Source: Phascolarctobacterium_A sp902463975 (GTDB taxonomy: Bacteria > Bacillota > Negativicutes > Acidaminococcales > Acidaminococcaceae). From it: a DNA stretch of 13,462 nt. Location: positions 1 through 13,462 of the forward strand of contig NZ_CABQHJ010000046.1 in assembly GCF_902463975.1 (NCBI RefSeq), in the 5' to 3' direction. Made by a program: the position numbers and the translations under genes. The notes under the pieces are model-generated. The model was not told the origin of the DNA. It ran no database searches and worked only from the letters and a program-made list of their open reading frames with translations. Of the stretch, positions 1 through 7,316 are shown piece by piece. Position 1 is the stretch's first letter. Each line of letters starts with the position of its first letter.

Positions 1-8
1 ATAAAATT

Positions 9-137
9 TTACAGGGGAAAATAAAAAAAGACTTGACTTTTGTTAGCAGGTTTTTTTGCGTTTTTACCGAGTTCATAGCCAAATTTGACACAAGCCAAAC
101 CGAAGCCTAATAATGCGAGGACTTCAAGAATATTCAT
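9..137 (-). CDS. Putative holin-like / type I toxin-like small hydrophobic peptide
   Basis: A 42-residue peptide beginning MNILEVLALLGFG. One hydrophobic segment (about residues 3-19) is followed by a Lys-rich stretch (GKNAKK) and a short tail. Short N-terminus, single membrane span and basic tail are the general plan of the 'putative holin-like toxin' peptides of Firmicutes (TxpA/Fst-like type I toxins). This is resemblance by eye, not a database match. I chose the ATG at 137 because GAGGGTGG lies just upstream with good spacing. The frame stays open further upstream to 221, but that part has no ribosome binding site and lies in a structured leader. The last codons run through a T-rich tract. 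If it is a toxin, it would act at the cytoplasmic membrane and an antisense RNA would be expected; none could be identified. It could instead be an unrelated small membrane protein. Confidence 0.45.
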   Translation of the reverse strand: MNILEVLALLGFGLACVKFGYELGKNAKKPANKSQVFFYFPL

Positions 138-258
138 CGGCGCCACCCTCTTTCTTGTAGATTTCCATAAGGATATGGATCCTTGCAATAGGAGAGCCGC
201 AAAGCCCTCCGAGGAGAGCAACTGCCTACCGCTGTGCTAGCAATAATTAATTTTAACA
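138..258 (-). promoter_or_regulatory. Structured leader and possible extended -10 promoter of the small peptide gene
   Basis: Read on the minus strand, TGTTAAAAT at 258-250 fits an extended -10 element (TGn-TAAAAT); no good -35 is visible. The leader of about 100 nt can form a 6-bp hairpin GCTCTC-CTCG-GAGGGC (219-204). It also contains the octamer GCTCTCCT twice (in 219-212 and 197-190) and the self-complementary AAGGAT/ATCCTT around 183-168. The pyrimidine octamers are partly complementary to the purine-rich ribosome binding site just before the start codon, so translation could be masked by folding. That is inference. Confidence 0.3.
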
Positions 259-317
259 TATGTTTGGGTAAAAGGGAATACACAGGAATATAAAAGCGGT
301 TGATAATATCAGTGCAT

Positions 318-349
318 AAAAAATCCCTTCCCATACAAAATGGAAAGGG
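318..349 (-). terminator. Rho-independent terminator of tRNA-Arg(CCG)
   Basis: On the minus strand a 10-bp stem (349-340 with 334-325, one G-U pair, 5-nt loop) is followed directly by a run of six T (323-318). It lies 14 nt past the encoded CCA of the tRNA and is a textbook end for that transcript. Confidence 0.85.
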
Positions 350-362
350 TACTTTTTCTTTT

Positions 363-437
363 TGGTGCGCCTGAGAGGAATCGAACCTCCGCACACGGTT
401 CCGGAGACCATTGCTCTATCCACTGAGCTACAGGCGC
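363..437 (-). tRNA. tRNA-Arg, anticodon CCG
   Basis: The minus strand folds as a complete cloverleaf. The acceptor stem GCGCCTG pairs with CAGGCGC, and the D arm reads GCTCAGTGGATAGAGC. The anticodon stem ATGGT/ACCGT holds the loop CTCCGGA, giving anticodon CCG, which reads the Arg codon CGG. The T arm has GGAGG-TTCGATT-CCTCT. The discriminator is A (366) and CCA is encoded at 365-363. It has its own promoter (453-481) and terminator (318-349), so it appears monocistronic. Confidence 0.96.
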
Positions 438-452
438 AAAAACTACAATGGA

Positions 453-481
453 ATTATACCACAGATGTGAAACTTATGCAA
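453..481 (-). promoter_or_regulatory. Sigma70-type promoter of tRNA-Arg(CCG)
   Basis: On the minus strand TTGCAT (481-476), a 17-bp spacer and TATAAT (458-453) end 15 bases before the 5' end of the tRNA. The hexamers are good and the spacing is optimal. It is divergent from the promoter at 498-526. Confidence 0.85.
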
Positions 482-497
482 AGAAAAGCCTTCTTTT

Positions 498-526
498 TTG
501 TCTTGTGCGCGCTTATATGTTACAAT
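498..526 (+). promoter_or_regulatory. Sigma70-type promoter for the AI-2E family gene
   Basis: TTGTCT (498-503), a 17-bp spacer and TACAAT (521-526) lie about 60 bases upstream of the ATG at 588. Transcription would start near 533, leaving a leader of about 55 nt. Confidence 0.7.
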
Positions 527-587
527 AATATTATTAATTTAATAAGCATGTATTACCTTGGACATGCGCTTTGAATAGAGGTTGCTT

Positions 588-1715
588 ATGAAAGAAAGAA
601 ATCCTTATTGTCTGCTGGCCTTTGCAATTGTGCTTATCTGGGCGCTGTGGAATTACAATGTCAGCCTAAAACTGCTGGCTGGTATATATGATGTTTTGCT
701 GCCGTTTGTCATTGGCGGTTGTATGGCTTTTATCGTCAACGTGCTGATGAAGAAGCTGGAGCAATATTGGCGCAGAATTTTTAAGCAGAGCGTGGTATCG
801 CGTTTCTAGCGTCCAGTGTGTTTGCTTTTGAGCCTTGCAATCATTATCGGCTTTTTGGCCTTCTTTGTGCTGACGATTGTGCCCGAGCTGCACGCCAGCA
901 TGAAAATGCTCGTCAAGATGCTGCCGCCGGCGTTGGCTAAGCTGAATATTTATCTGCAGCAGAAGGCGCAGGAGCTTTCCTTCTCGGCAGACGAGCTGGC
1001 TGTGGTACAGGCGCAGGCTAAAGAGGTTTATCAGACGATGCTCAATTATCTGCAGAACAACAAGCGTCTTTTGCTGGAGCAGACGTTTTTGGCAACGGCC
1101 TCCGTTCTGGAGGTGCTTGCAAGCTGTGTTATAGGTTTTGTCGTAGCAATCTATTGTCTGCTGGAAAAGCATCGTCTTGCGCGCAACTTTAAATGCGTAA
1201 TTTTTGCCTTTTGCTCGAAGGAGCGCGCTGCTTATATTCTGCATGTATTGCAGACATCAGAGCAGATTTTCCGCGGCTTTGTGGGCGGACAGCTGGTAGT
1301 GGCGCTGCTTTTGGGCGTGATGTATTTCGTCGGCATGACGCTTTGCGGCTTCCCTTATGCGACGGTCATTTCGCTGCTGGTGGCAGTGCTGAGCCTGATA
1401 CCGATTCTCGGTACCTTAATCAGTGCTCTTATCGGTTGCTTTTTAATACTGGTGGCCGCGCCGGAAAAAATCTGGTATTTTATCATATTATACATTGTGC
1501 TGCAGCGCATCGAAGCTGATTTGCTTTATCCTAAGATTGTGGGTAAGGCTGTAGGTCTTTCGGAGCTGTGGGTGTTGGCAGCGGTGACGATTGGCGCGAG
1601 CATTGGCGGTGTTGCCGGTATGATTGTCTGCGTACCGCTGTTTTCCGTAATTTATGCTTTGCTGGCTGAAAAGGTTAAGCGCCTGCTGGCAGAGAAAAAT
1701 TTATCTAATTTATAA
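588..1715 (+). pseudogene. AI-2E family transporter (PerM/YhhT-like), interrupted by an in-frame TAG
   Basis: The frame from the ATG at 588 to the stop at 1713-1715 would encode 375 residues, the normal size for the AI-2E/PerM membrane family, if codon 74 (TAG, 807-809) were sense. The part before the stop has two hydrophobic helices and a KKLEQYW motif. The part after it has the family's helices and C-terminal signatures: SLIPILGTL (residues 265-273), YPKIVGKAVGLSELWVL, and the GGVAGMIVCVPL helix near the end. Frame and homology continue without a gap, so a single substitution explains the break. The start is supported by AGAGG (577-581) 6 nt upstream. A GTG just after the stop (816) could restart translation but has no ribosome binding site and would lose the first helices. 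It could be a recent pseudogene, a sequencing error or, less likely, stop-codon readthrough. Family members export or take up small molecules or ions; the substrate is unknown here. Confidence 0.82.
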
Positions 1716-1721
1716 GATTTG

Positions 1722-1751
1722 TTAGGCACTTGGCGTTAAAAGTGCTATAAT
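1722..1751 (+). promoter_or_regulatory. Probable promoter of the thioesterase operon
   Basis: TGCTATAAT (1743-1751) is an extended -10 with a perfect TATAAT. The best -35 is the weak TTAGGC (1722-1727) at an 18-bp spacing. A small hairpin, GCCTG (1768-1772) with CAGGC (1780-1784), sits in the resulting leader before the gene at 1811. Confidence 0.6.
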
Positions 1752-1810
1752 AATAAATTGATTGTAAGCCTGTTATCTGCAGGCAGCCTTGAAGATGCAA
1801 AGGAGATTTT

Positions 1811-2236
1811 ATGATTACAATACGAGATAAGGTGCGTTTTGTTGAAACTGATATGATGGGTGTTGTGCATCATGCCAATTATCTGCGCTGGTTTGAAATG
1901 GGACGTGTAGCATATCTGCGTGCCTGCGGTATTTCCCTAGGCGAGCTGATGGCTGACGGCGTTATTTTCCCGATTACCGAGGTACGCGCCAAGTATAAAA
2001 ATTCCTGTACCTTTGATGATGATTTTGAAGTGCAGGTAAAAATGAGTGCCTTTAATAAAGCAAAAATGGAATTTGATTATACTGTTATCCGTCTGCGCGA
2101 CGGCGCTGTGGCGGTTGAAGGCCATACGCGCAATGTGTTTACCGATAACGAAGGCCACATTGTTCGTTTGAAGCCTGAATGGTATGATAAAATTCAGAAG
2201 GTATATGCAGCGGATAAGGCTGCGGAGGAGATGTGA
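1811..2236 (+). CDS. Acyl-CoA thioesterase, hot-dog fold (YbgC/FadM-like)
   Basis: This 141-residue protein has the usual length of the YbgC/4-hydroxybenzoyl-CoA thioesterase family. The signature lies near the N-terminus: VRFVETDMMGVVHHANYLRW, in which Asp14 of the DxxGxVHxxxY motif is the expected catalytic residue. These cytoplasmic enzymes hydrolyse the thioester of short-chain or aromatic acyl-CoAs (or acyl-ACP) to the free acid and CoA, usually as oligomers. The acyl specificity cannot be read from the sequence. The start is set by AAGGAGA 5-6 nt upstream of the ATG. The next gene begins 4 nt after its stop and takes its ribosome binding site (GGAGGAG, 2224-2230) from the end of this gene, so the two are probably translated from one message. 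Housekeeping removal of blocked acyl-CoA is the likely role, by family analogy. Confidence 0.88.
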   Translation: MITIRDKVRFVETDMMGVVHHANYLRWFEMGRVAYLRACGISLGELMADGVIFPITEVRAKYKNSCTFDDDFEVQVKMSAFNKAKMEFDYTVIRLRDGAVAVEGHTRNVFTDNEGHIVRLKPEWYDKIQKVYAADKAAEEM

Positions 2237-2240
2237 GAGT

Positions 2241-2885
2241 ATGGAAAAATATAAGATTGTTCCTGTGCCGACAAGAATTTTGACTCATCACGATGATATC
2301 TGTGATGCTATTCTGGAATATGCCAAGGATAAAATCGGCCCCAATGATGTTGTCTGCACTGCCGAAAGCGTAGTTGCTATTACCCAAGGCAGAGCAATGC
2401 GCTGCGAGGAGTTCCATCCGGGACCACTGGCTAAGGTGCTGTCGCATTTATTCCCTGCTAAGGGCAGTATCAGCAGCTGGTACAGCATGCAGTCCCTGAT
2501 TGACGCAGAGGGCGGTGCACGTGTTCTGTGGGCAGTAATCTGCGGCTTTGCGGCTAAATGCGTAGGCGTAAGCGGTACCTTCTACCGTATGGCAGGCAAA
2601 CAGGCTCGCCTGATTGACGATGTTACCGGCACAATGCCTCCGTATGACAAGCATATTGTTTATGGTCCGGCAGAACCGGAAAAGGTTGCCGAAGCTATTA
2701 CCAAGGCTTGCGGCTGCTATGGCGCTGCTATTGCCGACGTTAACGATTTGAAGCGCTCTGCAGTGCTTGGCTGGTCTAAGGGCGTTGATCCGGATAAGGT
2801 TGCGGAAATCCTCATTGATAATCCTTTTGGCAACGGCAGTGAAAAAACACCAATCTGCATTATCAAGGATTATCATAAGGCGTAA
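2241..2885 (+). CDS. F420-0:gamma-glutamyl ligase-like protein (CofE-like)
   Basis: This 214-residue protein resembles the bacterial stand-alone CofE-like family (PF01996-type fold). It has an early strand-helix unit VVCTAESVVAITQGRA (residues 38-53), where CofE proteins carry their 'is allowed to exist and be used' glycine-rich core. It then has GVSGTFYRMAG and the acidic DDVTGT motif (about 127-132) typical of the metal/GTP region. In F420 producers CofE adds gamma-linked glutamates to F420-0 using GTP. Nothing else in the window makes F420, and fermentative Firmicutes generally lack the pathway. The true substrate is therefore probably a different acid-amine coupling, and the annotation should stay at family level. 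I chose the ATG at 2241; an earlier in-frame ATG at 2184 would overlap the thioesterase gene by more than 50 bases and lacks a site. It sits between the thioesterase (4-nt gap) and the membrane protein (12-nt gap) in one operon. Confidence 0.7.
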   Translation: MEKYKIVPVPTRILTHHDDICDAILEYAKDKIGPNDVVCTAESVVAITQGRAMRCEEFHPGPLAKVLSHLFPAKGSISSWYSMQSLIDAEGGARVLWAVICGFAAKCVGVSGTFYRMAGKQARLIDDVTGTMPPYDKHIVYGPAEPEKVAEAITKACGCYGAAIADVNDLKRSAVLGWSKGVDPDKVAEILIDNPFGNGSEKTPICIIKDYHKA

Positions 2886-2897
2886 GGGGGAAGCAAG

Positions 2898-3425
2898 ATG
2901 CTGATGACGATTGTGGGAGTCCTTGTAGGACTGTTGATTTTAGGCGTTATAATTGTAGGTGTATATATTTCTATTCAGGGTGATGCTGTAATGCGTCTGC
3001 TGGTAAAGCAGCGCACCAAGGCTGTTTTGGATAAGGTATATGCCGATAGAATTGATTTTTCCTTAGAGGTACCTTTTGATAACGTAGGCAAGCAGGAGGG
3101 TACGATTTTGGATGCTTATATGCGTATTTATCTGCCGCAGGAGCAGTATGGCGACGTGCTGCTGCGTGGCAAGGTTAACCGCGAAGGTTACCTGCGTGAT
3201 GACGATTATTTTGAAGCAATGCTGGTTCCTGCTGGCACCGGCGAAAAATTTGTCCTGCGCTTTGAGGCTTATGCCAAAAACGGCAAGAGCTTAGAGGAAG
3301 CAATGGAAAATATTCCTGATGTTGATGTTGCTTTGTTTGCTGATTGCCGCGGTCGCCGTGAGCTTTACACTGTAAAGGAATACTTTACTCTGACTGCGGA
3401 TGAAATGCGTGCTTTGGTCAAATAA
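2898..3425 (+). CDS. Hypothetical membrane-anchored protein
   Basis: 175 residues. Residues 3-26 form one long hydrophobic helix (TIVGVLVGLLILGVIIVGVY) that reads as an N-terminal membrane anchor, not a cleaved signal, since no signal peptidase site follows. The rest is a soluble, acidic and mixed-charge domain of about 145 residues with no motif I recognise. It contains several DD/EE clusters and one Cys. The start has GGGGGAAG 6-7 nt upstream. It is the last gene of the three-gene operon that starts at 1811, and a terminator follows 50 nt downstream. The conserved close spacing suggests a shared function, but no function can be stated. Confidence 0.75.
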   Translation: MLMTIVGVLVGLLILGVIIVGVYISIQGDAVMRLLVKQRTKAVLDKVYADRIDFSLEVPFDNVGKQEGTILDAYMRIYLPQEQYGDVLLRGKVNREGYLRDDDYFEAMLVPAGTGEKFVLRFEAYAKNGKSLEEAMENIPDVDVALFADCRGRRELYTVKEYFTLTADEMRALVK

Positions 3426-3476
3426 GCTGATACTTTTATGTGTTGTCTTTAAAAATATATAAACGATACTTTATTA

Positions 3477-3517
3477 TGGATGCTTCTCTGCTGTGGGAGA
3501 GGCATCCATTTTTCTTT
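3477..3517 (+). terminator. Rho-independent terminator of the 1811-3425 operon
   Basis: A 12-bp stem TGGATGCTTCTC (3477-3488) pairs with GAGAGGCATCCA (3497-3508), with one G-T pair and an 8-nt loop, followed by TTTTTCTTT. It isolates the operon from the fructose locus. Confidence 0.92.
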
Positions 3518-3570
3518 GCCTTGAAAGTTATGAGAGATAATTTGCAAAAAAAATTCAAAAAAATGCAGCT

Positions 3571-3605
3571 TTTTGCTCAAAAATGATTGATTTTGCGTGA
3601 AAATG
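3571..3605 (+). promoter_or_regulatory. Candidate FruR operator: direct repeat at 20-bp spacing
   Basis: TTTTGCTCAAAAATG (3571-3585) and TTTTGCGTGAAAATG (3591-3605) match at 12 of 15 positions and start exactly 20 bp apart, two helical turns. They flank and overlap the -35 box (3587-3592) of the fruR promoter. A looser copy, TTTGCAAAAAAAATT, starts at 3541. Direct repeats at helical phasing are common for DeoR-family repressors, so FruR autoregulation is the natural guess. Binding is inferred. Confidence 0.5.
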
Positions 3606-3615
3606 GTTATATAAT
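3587..3615 (+). promoter_or_regulatory. Sigma70-type promoter of the fructose operon
   Basis: TTGATT (3587-3592), a 17-bp spacer and TATAAT (3610-3615). Transcription would begin near 3622, only about 16 nt before the fruR ATG at 3638. This is the only good promoter seen before fruK and fruA. Confidence 0.8.
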
Positions 3616-3637
3616 ATCTGCAAGAGGAGAGATGCTC

Positions 3638-4390
3638 ATGTTAACGCAAGAAAGATTTGAAGAAATCACTCGCATTGTCACGCGTGACGGTGCGGCGACA
3701 GTACCGGAGCTGGCAAGGCTTCTGGAAACCTCTGAGTCCACTATCCGCCGAGATTTGGTACAGCTGGACAGCTTGGGCAAGGTACGCAAGGTGCATGGCG
3801 GTGCGACTGCCGTGCGCGAGGCGGAGCCTGTGCAGGAGCGCAACATGCAGGAAAAATACAGTCGTAATATTGAAGACAAGCGCACAATTGCCGCGTATGC
3901 GGCAACGCTGGTGCGTCCGAACGACTTTATTTTTCTTGATGCAGGCTCGACAACCGAGCAGCTGGCAACCTACCTGACGGAAAAGGATGCTGTTTATGTA
4001 ACAAACGGCATTACGTTGGCGCAGAAGCTTGCGCAGCGCGGCCTGAAAACACTGCTTATAGCAGGGCGCGTGAAGGCAACAACTGATGCGGTAATCGGCA
4101 CGGAGGCGGTTGCTTCCCTGCAGCATTACAATTTCAGCAAGGGCTTTTTCGGAACGAACGGCATTACTGTGGAAGAGGGCTTCACAACTCCTGATATCGA
4201 GGAGGCCATGAATAAGCGTGTGGCGATGGAGCATTGCCATAAATGCTATGTCCTGGCGGATGCCAGCAAGTTTGAGGCACTGTCGAACGTGTCCTTCGCC
4301 CCGTTGTCTAAGGGCGTGATTATTACGGCTGCGCAGGAGGCTCTGAATGTTAACTCCTATAAGCAGCATACGGAGGTGATTGTGCTTTGA
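3638..4390 (+). CDS. fruR: DeoR-family transcriptional repressor of the fructose operon
   Basis: 250 residues, the standard DeoR/GlpR-family length. Residues 1-57 form the winged helix-turn-helix: the recognition part is TVPELARLLETSESTIRRDL, followed by the wing GKVRKVHGGA. Residues of about 75-230 form the sugar-phosphate sensor domain, with FLDAGSTTEQLA, YVTNG and GTNGITVEEGFTTPD, all typical of the family. It is the first gene of fruR-fruK-fruA, so it most likely represses the operon and is released by fructose-1-phosphate or fructose-1,6-bisphosphate; the effector is inferred from Gram-positive relatives. I chose the ATG at 3638 because AAGAGGAGAG lies 8 nt upstream. The in-frame ATG at 3632 is too close to that site. 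The stop overlaps the fruK start by 4 nt, indicating translational coupling. Confidence 0.9.
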   Translation: MLTQERFEEITRIVTRDGAATVPELARLLETSESTIRRDLVQLDSLGKVRKVHGGATAVREAEPVQERNMQEKYSRNIEDKRTIAAYAATLVRPNDFIFLDAGSTTEQLATYLTEKDAVYVTNGITLAQKLAQRGLKTLLIAGRVKATTDAVIGTEAVASLQHYNFSKGFFGTNGITVEEGFTTPDIEEAMNKRVAMEHCHKCYVLADASKFEALSNVSFAPLSKGVIITAAQEALNVNSYKQHTEVIVL

Positions 4391-5304
4391 TTTACACTGT
4401 AACCTTTAACCCTTCGCTTGATTATGTGGTAAAGGTTGATGCTTTTGCAGTAGGCGAGATTAACCGCACCCAAGCAGAAAATATATATCCGGGTGGTAAG
4501 GGAATCAATGTTTCGCTGGTGCTGCAAAATCTGGGGCTGCAATCGGTAGCCTTGGGCTTCACGGCCGGTTTCAGCGGTACAGAAATAGAACGCCTGCTGC
4601 AGGAAGCAGGCTGTCGTTGCGATTTTATTCGGGCTGCTGCAGGCTACTCGCGCATTAATACGAAGATTATTTCGGACTCGGAAACGGCGCTGAACGGTCA
4701 GGGACCGCAGCTGAGCAAGGAGGAGCTGCACAAGCTTTTCACCAAGCTGCAGGGACTGACGCAGGATGATATTTTGGTTTTGGCAGGAAGCATACCCGCT
4801 TCGCTGCCGGATGATATTTATGAGCAGATTCTGGAGCTGCTGCAGCCTGCTTGCACACGGGTTGTGGTAGATGCTACTGGCGATTTGCTGCTCAAGGTGC
4901 TGAAATATAAGCCGTTTTTAATCAAACCAAACCATGAGGAATTAGGAGAGTTCTTTGGCCGGGGACCGTTGCTGAATGAGGAGGATATTCTTGCTGCTGC
5001 GCTGAAGCTGCAGCAGCAGGGAGCACGTAATGTGCTGGTTTCGCGTGGAGCGGACGGAGCTGTACTGTTGGACGAAAATGGCAGGCAGCACAGTATGGCT
5101 TCACCGAAGGGTAAACTGGTAAACTCTGTTGGTGCCGGTGACAGCATGGTAGCAGGCTTTTTAGCAGGCTATCTCAAAATGCAGGATTATGAGGAAGCGC
5201 TGCGCCTGGGCGTAGCCGCAGGCAGCGCAAGCGCGTTTAAGGATTGGCTGGCAACACGTGAGGATATTGATGAAATTATTTTACAGGGCGTGAATAATAA
5301 ATAA
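4387..5304 (+). CDS. fruK: 1-phosphofructokinase
   Basis: 305 residues, the usual length of FruK. It is a PfkB-family (ribokinase-like) sugar kinase. The N-terminal signature GGKGINVS covers residues 36-43, and the C-terminal signature SVGAGDSMVAGF has the catalytic base at Asp252. TVTFNPSLDY at the N-terminus and FLIKPNHEELGEFFGR in the middle are characteristic of the 1-PFK/LacC branch. It converts the fructose-1-phosphate delivered by FruA to fructose-1,6-bisphosphate with ATP in the cytoplasm. The start is a TTG at 4387 that overlaps the fruR TGA (TTGA). It is supported by the strong site GGAGGTGAT (4372-4380) at the right distance, and no ATG fits the N-terminal family alignment. Tagatose-6-phosphate kinase is the nearest alternative, but the fruR and fruA neighbours favour FruK. 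Confidence 0.93.
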   Translation: MIYTVTFNPSLDYVVKVDAFAVGEINRTQAENIYPGGKGINVSLVLQNLGLQSVALGFTAGFSGTEIERLLQEAGCRCDFIRAAAGYSRINTKIISDSETALNGQGPQLSKEELHKLFTKLQGLTQDDILVLAGSIPASLPDDIYEQILELLQPACTRVVVDATGDLLLKVLKYKPFLIKPNHEELGEFFGRGPLLNEEDILAAALKLQQQGARNVLVSRGADGAVLLDENGRQHSMASPKGKLVNSVGAGDSMVAGFLAGYLKMQDYEEALRLGVAAGSASAFKDWLATREDIDEIILQGVNNK

Positions 5305-5324
5305 AAAAGAAGGGGCAAAATAAG

Positions 5325-7229
5325 ATGAAAATAGTTGATTTGCTGAAGGTAGAAAGCATTGATCTTAAAGCGCAGCCTAAGGATAAGGCAGCAGCGCTGG
5401 AGCATTTGATTACGCTGATGGAGAGAGGCGGTAATCTGCTTGATAAGGATGAATACAGAGCCTGCGTGCTGCGCCGTGAGGAGGAGGGCAGCACAGGTAT
5501 CGGTGAAGGCATTGCCATTCCGCATGCTAAGACAAGTGCTGTAAAGGCACCGGGACTGGCAGCTATGCTGGTAAAGGACGGCGTTGACTTCGACAGTCTG
5601 GACGGCGAGCCTGCGAAGCTGTTCTTCCTGATTGCTGCACCTGATACGAAGGATAATGTGCATCTTGATGTTCTGAGCCATCTGAGCATGCTGCTGATGA
5701 ACGATGATTTCCGCAGTGAGCTGCTGAATGCCGCCGATGCTAAGAAATTTTTGGCAGTTATAGACAAATACGAAAACGAAAAATTTGAAGACGAGGAAGC
5801 AGAAGCACCGGCAGCAGAGCCTGCTAAGCAGCGCAAGGTGCTGGCTGTTACTGCCTGCCCGACAGGTATTGCACATACTTATATGGCAGCAGAGGCTTTG
5901 CAGGAGATGGCCGGTAAGATGGGCGTTGCAATGAAGGTTGAAACCAATGGCAGCGGCGGCGTAAAAAATAAGCTGACGGCGGCAGAGATAGAAGAAGCCG
6001 AAGGCATTATTGTGGCTGCAGACAAGAACGTGCCTGTGGAGCGCTTTGCAGGCAAGCCGGTTATCTTCGTTAAGGTAGCTGACGGTATCAACAAGCCGAA
6101 GGAGCTTATCGAGGAGATTCTGAGCGGTAATGTTCCTGCTTATGCAGGCAAGGGCGGCAGCGAGGCGACAAGTGACGTGGCAGATGCTGAGGAAAGTCTG
6201 GGGAGACAAATTTACAAGCATCTGATGAATGGCGTTTCGCACATGTTGCCGTTTGTAATCGGCGGTGGTATTCTTATCGCGCTGGCATTTATGTTCGATA
6301 TGGAATTTGCCGGTACAGCTAAGTTTGGCAGCGGCACGCCGCTGGCAGCCTTCTTCAAGAATATCGGCGGCTTAGCGTTCAGCATGATGATGCCGATTCT
6401 GGCAGGCTATATCGCTATGAGTATCGGTGAGCGTCCGGCACTGATGCTTGGTATCGTGGGCGGCTTTTTGGCAGCCTCCGGCGGCAGCGGCTTCTTCGGC
6501 GCGCTGTTTGCAGGCTTCATCGGCGGTTATCTGATTTTGGCACTGCGCAAGGTATTTAGCGTACTGCCCGACAGTCTGGAAGGCCTGAAGCCGATTCTGC
6601 TGTATCCTGTTATCGGCCTGCTGCTTATGGGAATATTGATGACCTACGTTATCAACCCGCCGACTGCAGCCTTTAACCAATGGCTGGCAGGTGCGCTGGC
6701 AGGCATGAGCACAACAAGCAAAGTGCTGATGGGCTTTGTGTTGGGTGCTATGATGTCCATTGACTTCGGCGGTCCTCTGAACAAGGCAGCCTATGTTTTC
6801 GGTACTGCTTCCTTGGCAGCTGCCGACGGCAGCGCTGTAAGCAGCGAGATTATGGCTGCGGTTATGATTGGCGGTATGGTGCCGCCGCTGGCGATTGCAC
6901 TGTGTACTATGCTGTTTAAGAGTAAATTTACTTCTAAGGAGCGTCAGTCCGGTGTGACCAACTTTATCATGGGCCTGTCTTTTATTACCGAAGGCGCTAT
7001 TCCCTTTGCAGCAAGTGACCCGTTGCGTGTAATTCCGACCTGCGCTTTGGGCAGCGGTGTAGCCGGTGCTTTGTCCATGGCCTTTGGCTGTAGCGTTCCG
7101 GCACCGCATGGCGGTGTATTTGTTTTCGGCGTAGTGCAGAACTGGCCGATGTATTTTGCAGCTCTGGCAGCAGGCAGTGTGCTGGCAGCTGTGCTTATGG
7201 GGTTTGTTAAAAAGAACGTGAACGAATAA
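5325..7229 (+). CDS. fruA: Fructose PTS permease, EIIABC fusion
   Basis: 634 residues in the order EIIA-EIIB-EIIC. EIIA spans residues of about 1-147; GIAIPHAKT places the phosphorylated His at 67. An acidic/Ala-rich linker (about 150-168) follows. EIIB (about 170-270) opens with VTACPTGIAHTYMAAEAL, with Cys178 as the phosphoryl carrier. EIIC (about 295-632) has eight or more hydrophobic segments and the family motifs SHMLPFVIGGGI and SIDFGGPLNKAAYVFG, ending near PAPHGGVFVFG. It imports fructose across the membrane and releases fructose-1-phosphate inside. All active residues are present and no domain is truncated. AAGGGG lies about 9 nt upstream of the ATG, and fruK ends 20 nt before it. 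Its phosphate donor would be the HPr encoded immediately downstream. Confidence 0.96.
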   Translation: MKIVDLLKVESIDLKAQPKDKAAALEHLITLMERGGNLLDKDEYRACVLRREEEGSTGIGEGIAIPHAKTSAVKAPGLAAMLVKDGVDFDSLDGEPAKLFFLIAAPDTKDNVHLDVLSHLSMLLMNDDFRSELLNAADAKKFLAVIDKYENEKFEDEEAEAPAAEPAKQRKVLAVTACPTGIAHTYMAAEALQEMAGKMGVAMKVETNGSGGVKNKLTAAEIEEAEGIIVAADKNVPVERFAGKPVIFVKVADGINKPKELIEEILSGNVPAYAGKGGSEATSDVADAEESLGRQIYKHLMNGVSHMLPFVIGGGILIALAFMFDMEFAGTAKFGSGTPLAAFFKNIGGLAFSMMMPILAGYIAMSIGERPALMLGIVGGFLAASGGSGFFGALFAGFIGGYLILALRKVFSVLPDSLEGLKPILLYPVIGLLLMGILMTYVINPPTAAFNQWLAGALAGMSTTSKVLMGFVLGAMMSIDFGGPLNKAAYVFGTASLAAADGSAVSSEIMAAVMIGGMVPPLAIALCTMLFKSKFTSKERQSGVTNFIMGLSFITEGAIPFAASDPLRVIPTCALGSGVAGALSMAFGCSVPAPHGGVFVFGVVQNWPMYFAALAAGSVLAAVLMGFVKKNVNE

Positions 7230-7316
7230 TATATAGAGAAAAAAGATAAAAACAAAAATAGGATTTTAAGGATTTAGCGGCAGAATATTGTTATTAGCGA
7301 AACGGAGGAAATAAAA

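Noticed and set aside
2184..2240. Upstream in-frame ATG for the CofE-like gene
   Set aside because: It would overlap the thioesterase gene by over 50 bases, has no ribosome binding site, and adds residues not expected in the family.
5187..6242. Long minus-strand open frame opposite fruK/fruA (351 codons)
   Set aside because: Shadow of the codon bias of fruA. It has a Cys/His/Gln-rich, low-sense composition and no ribosome binding site.
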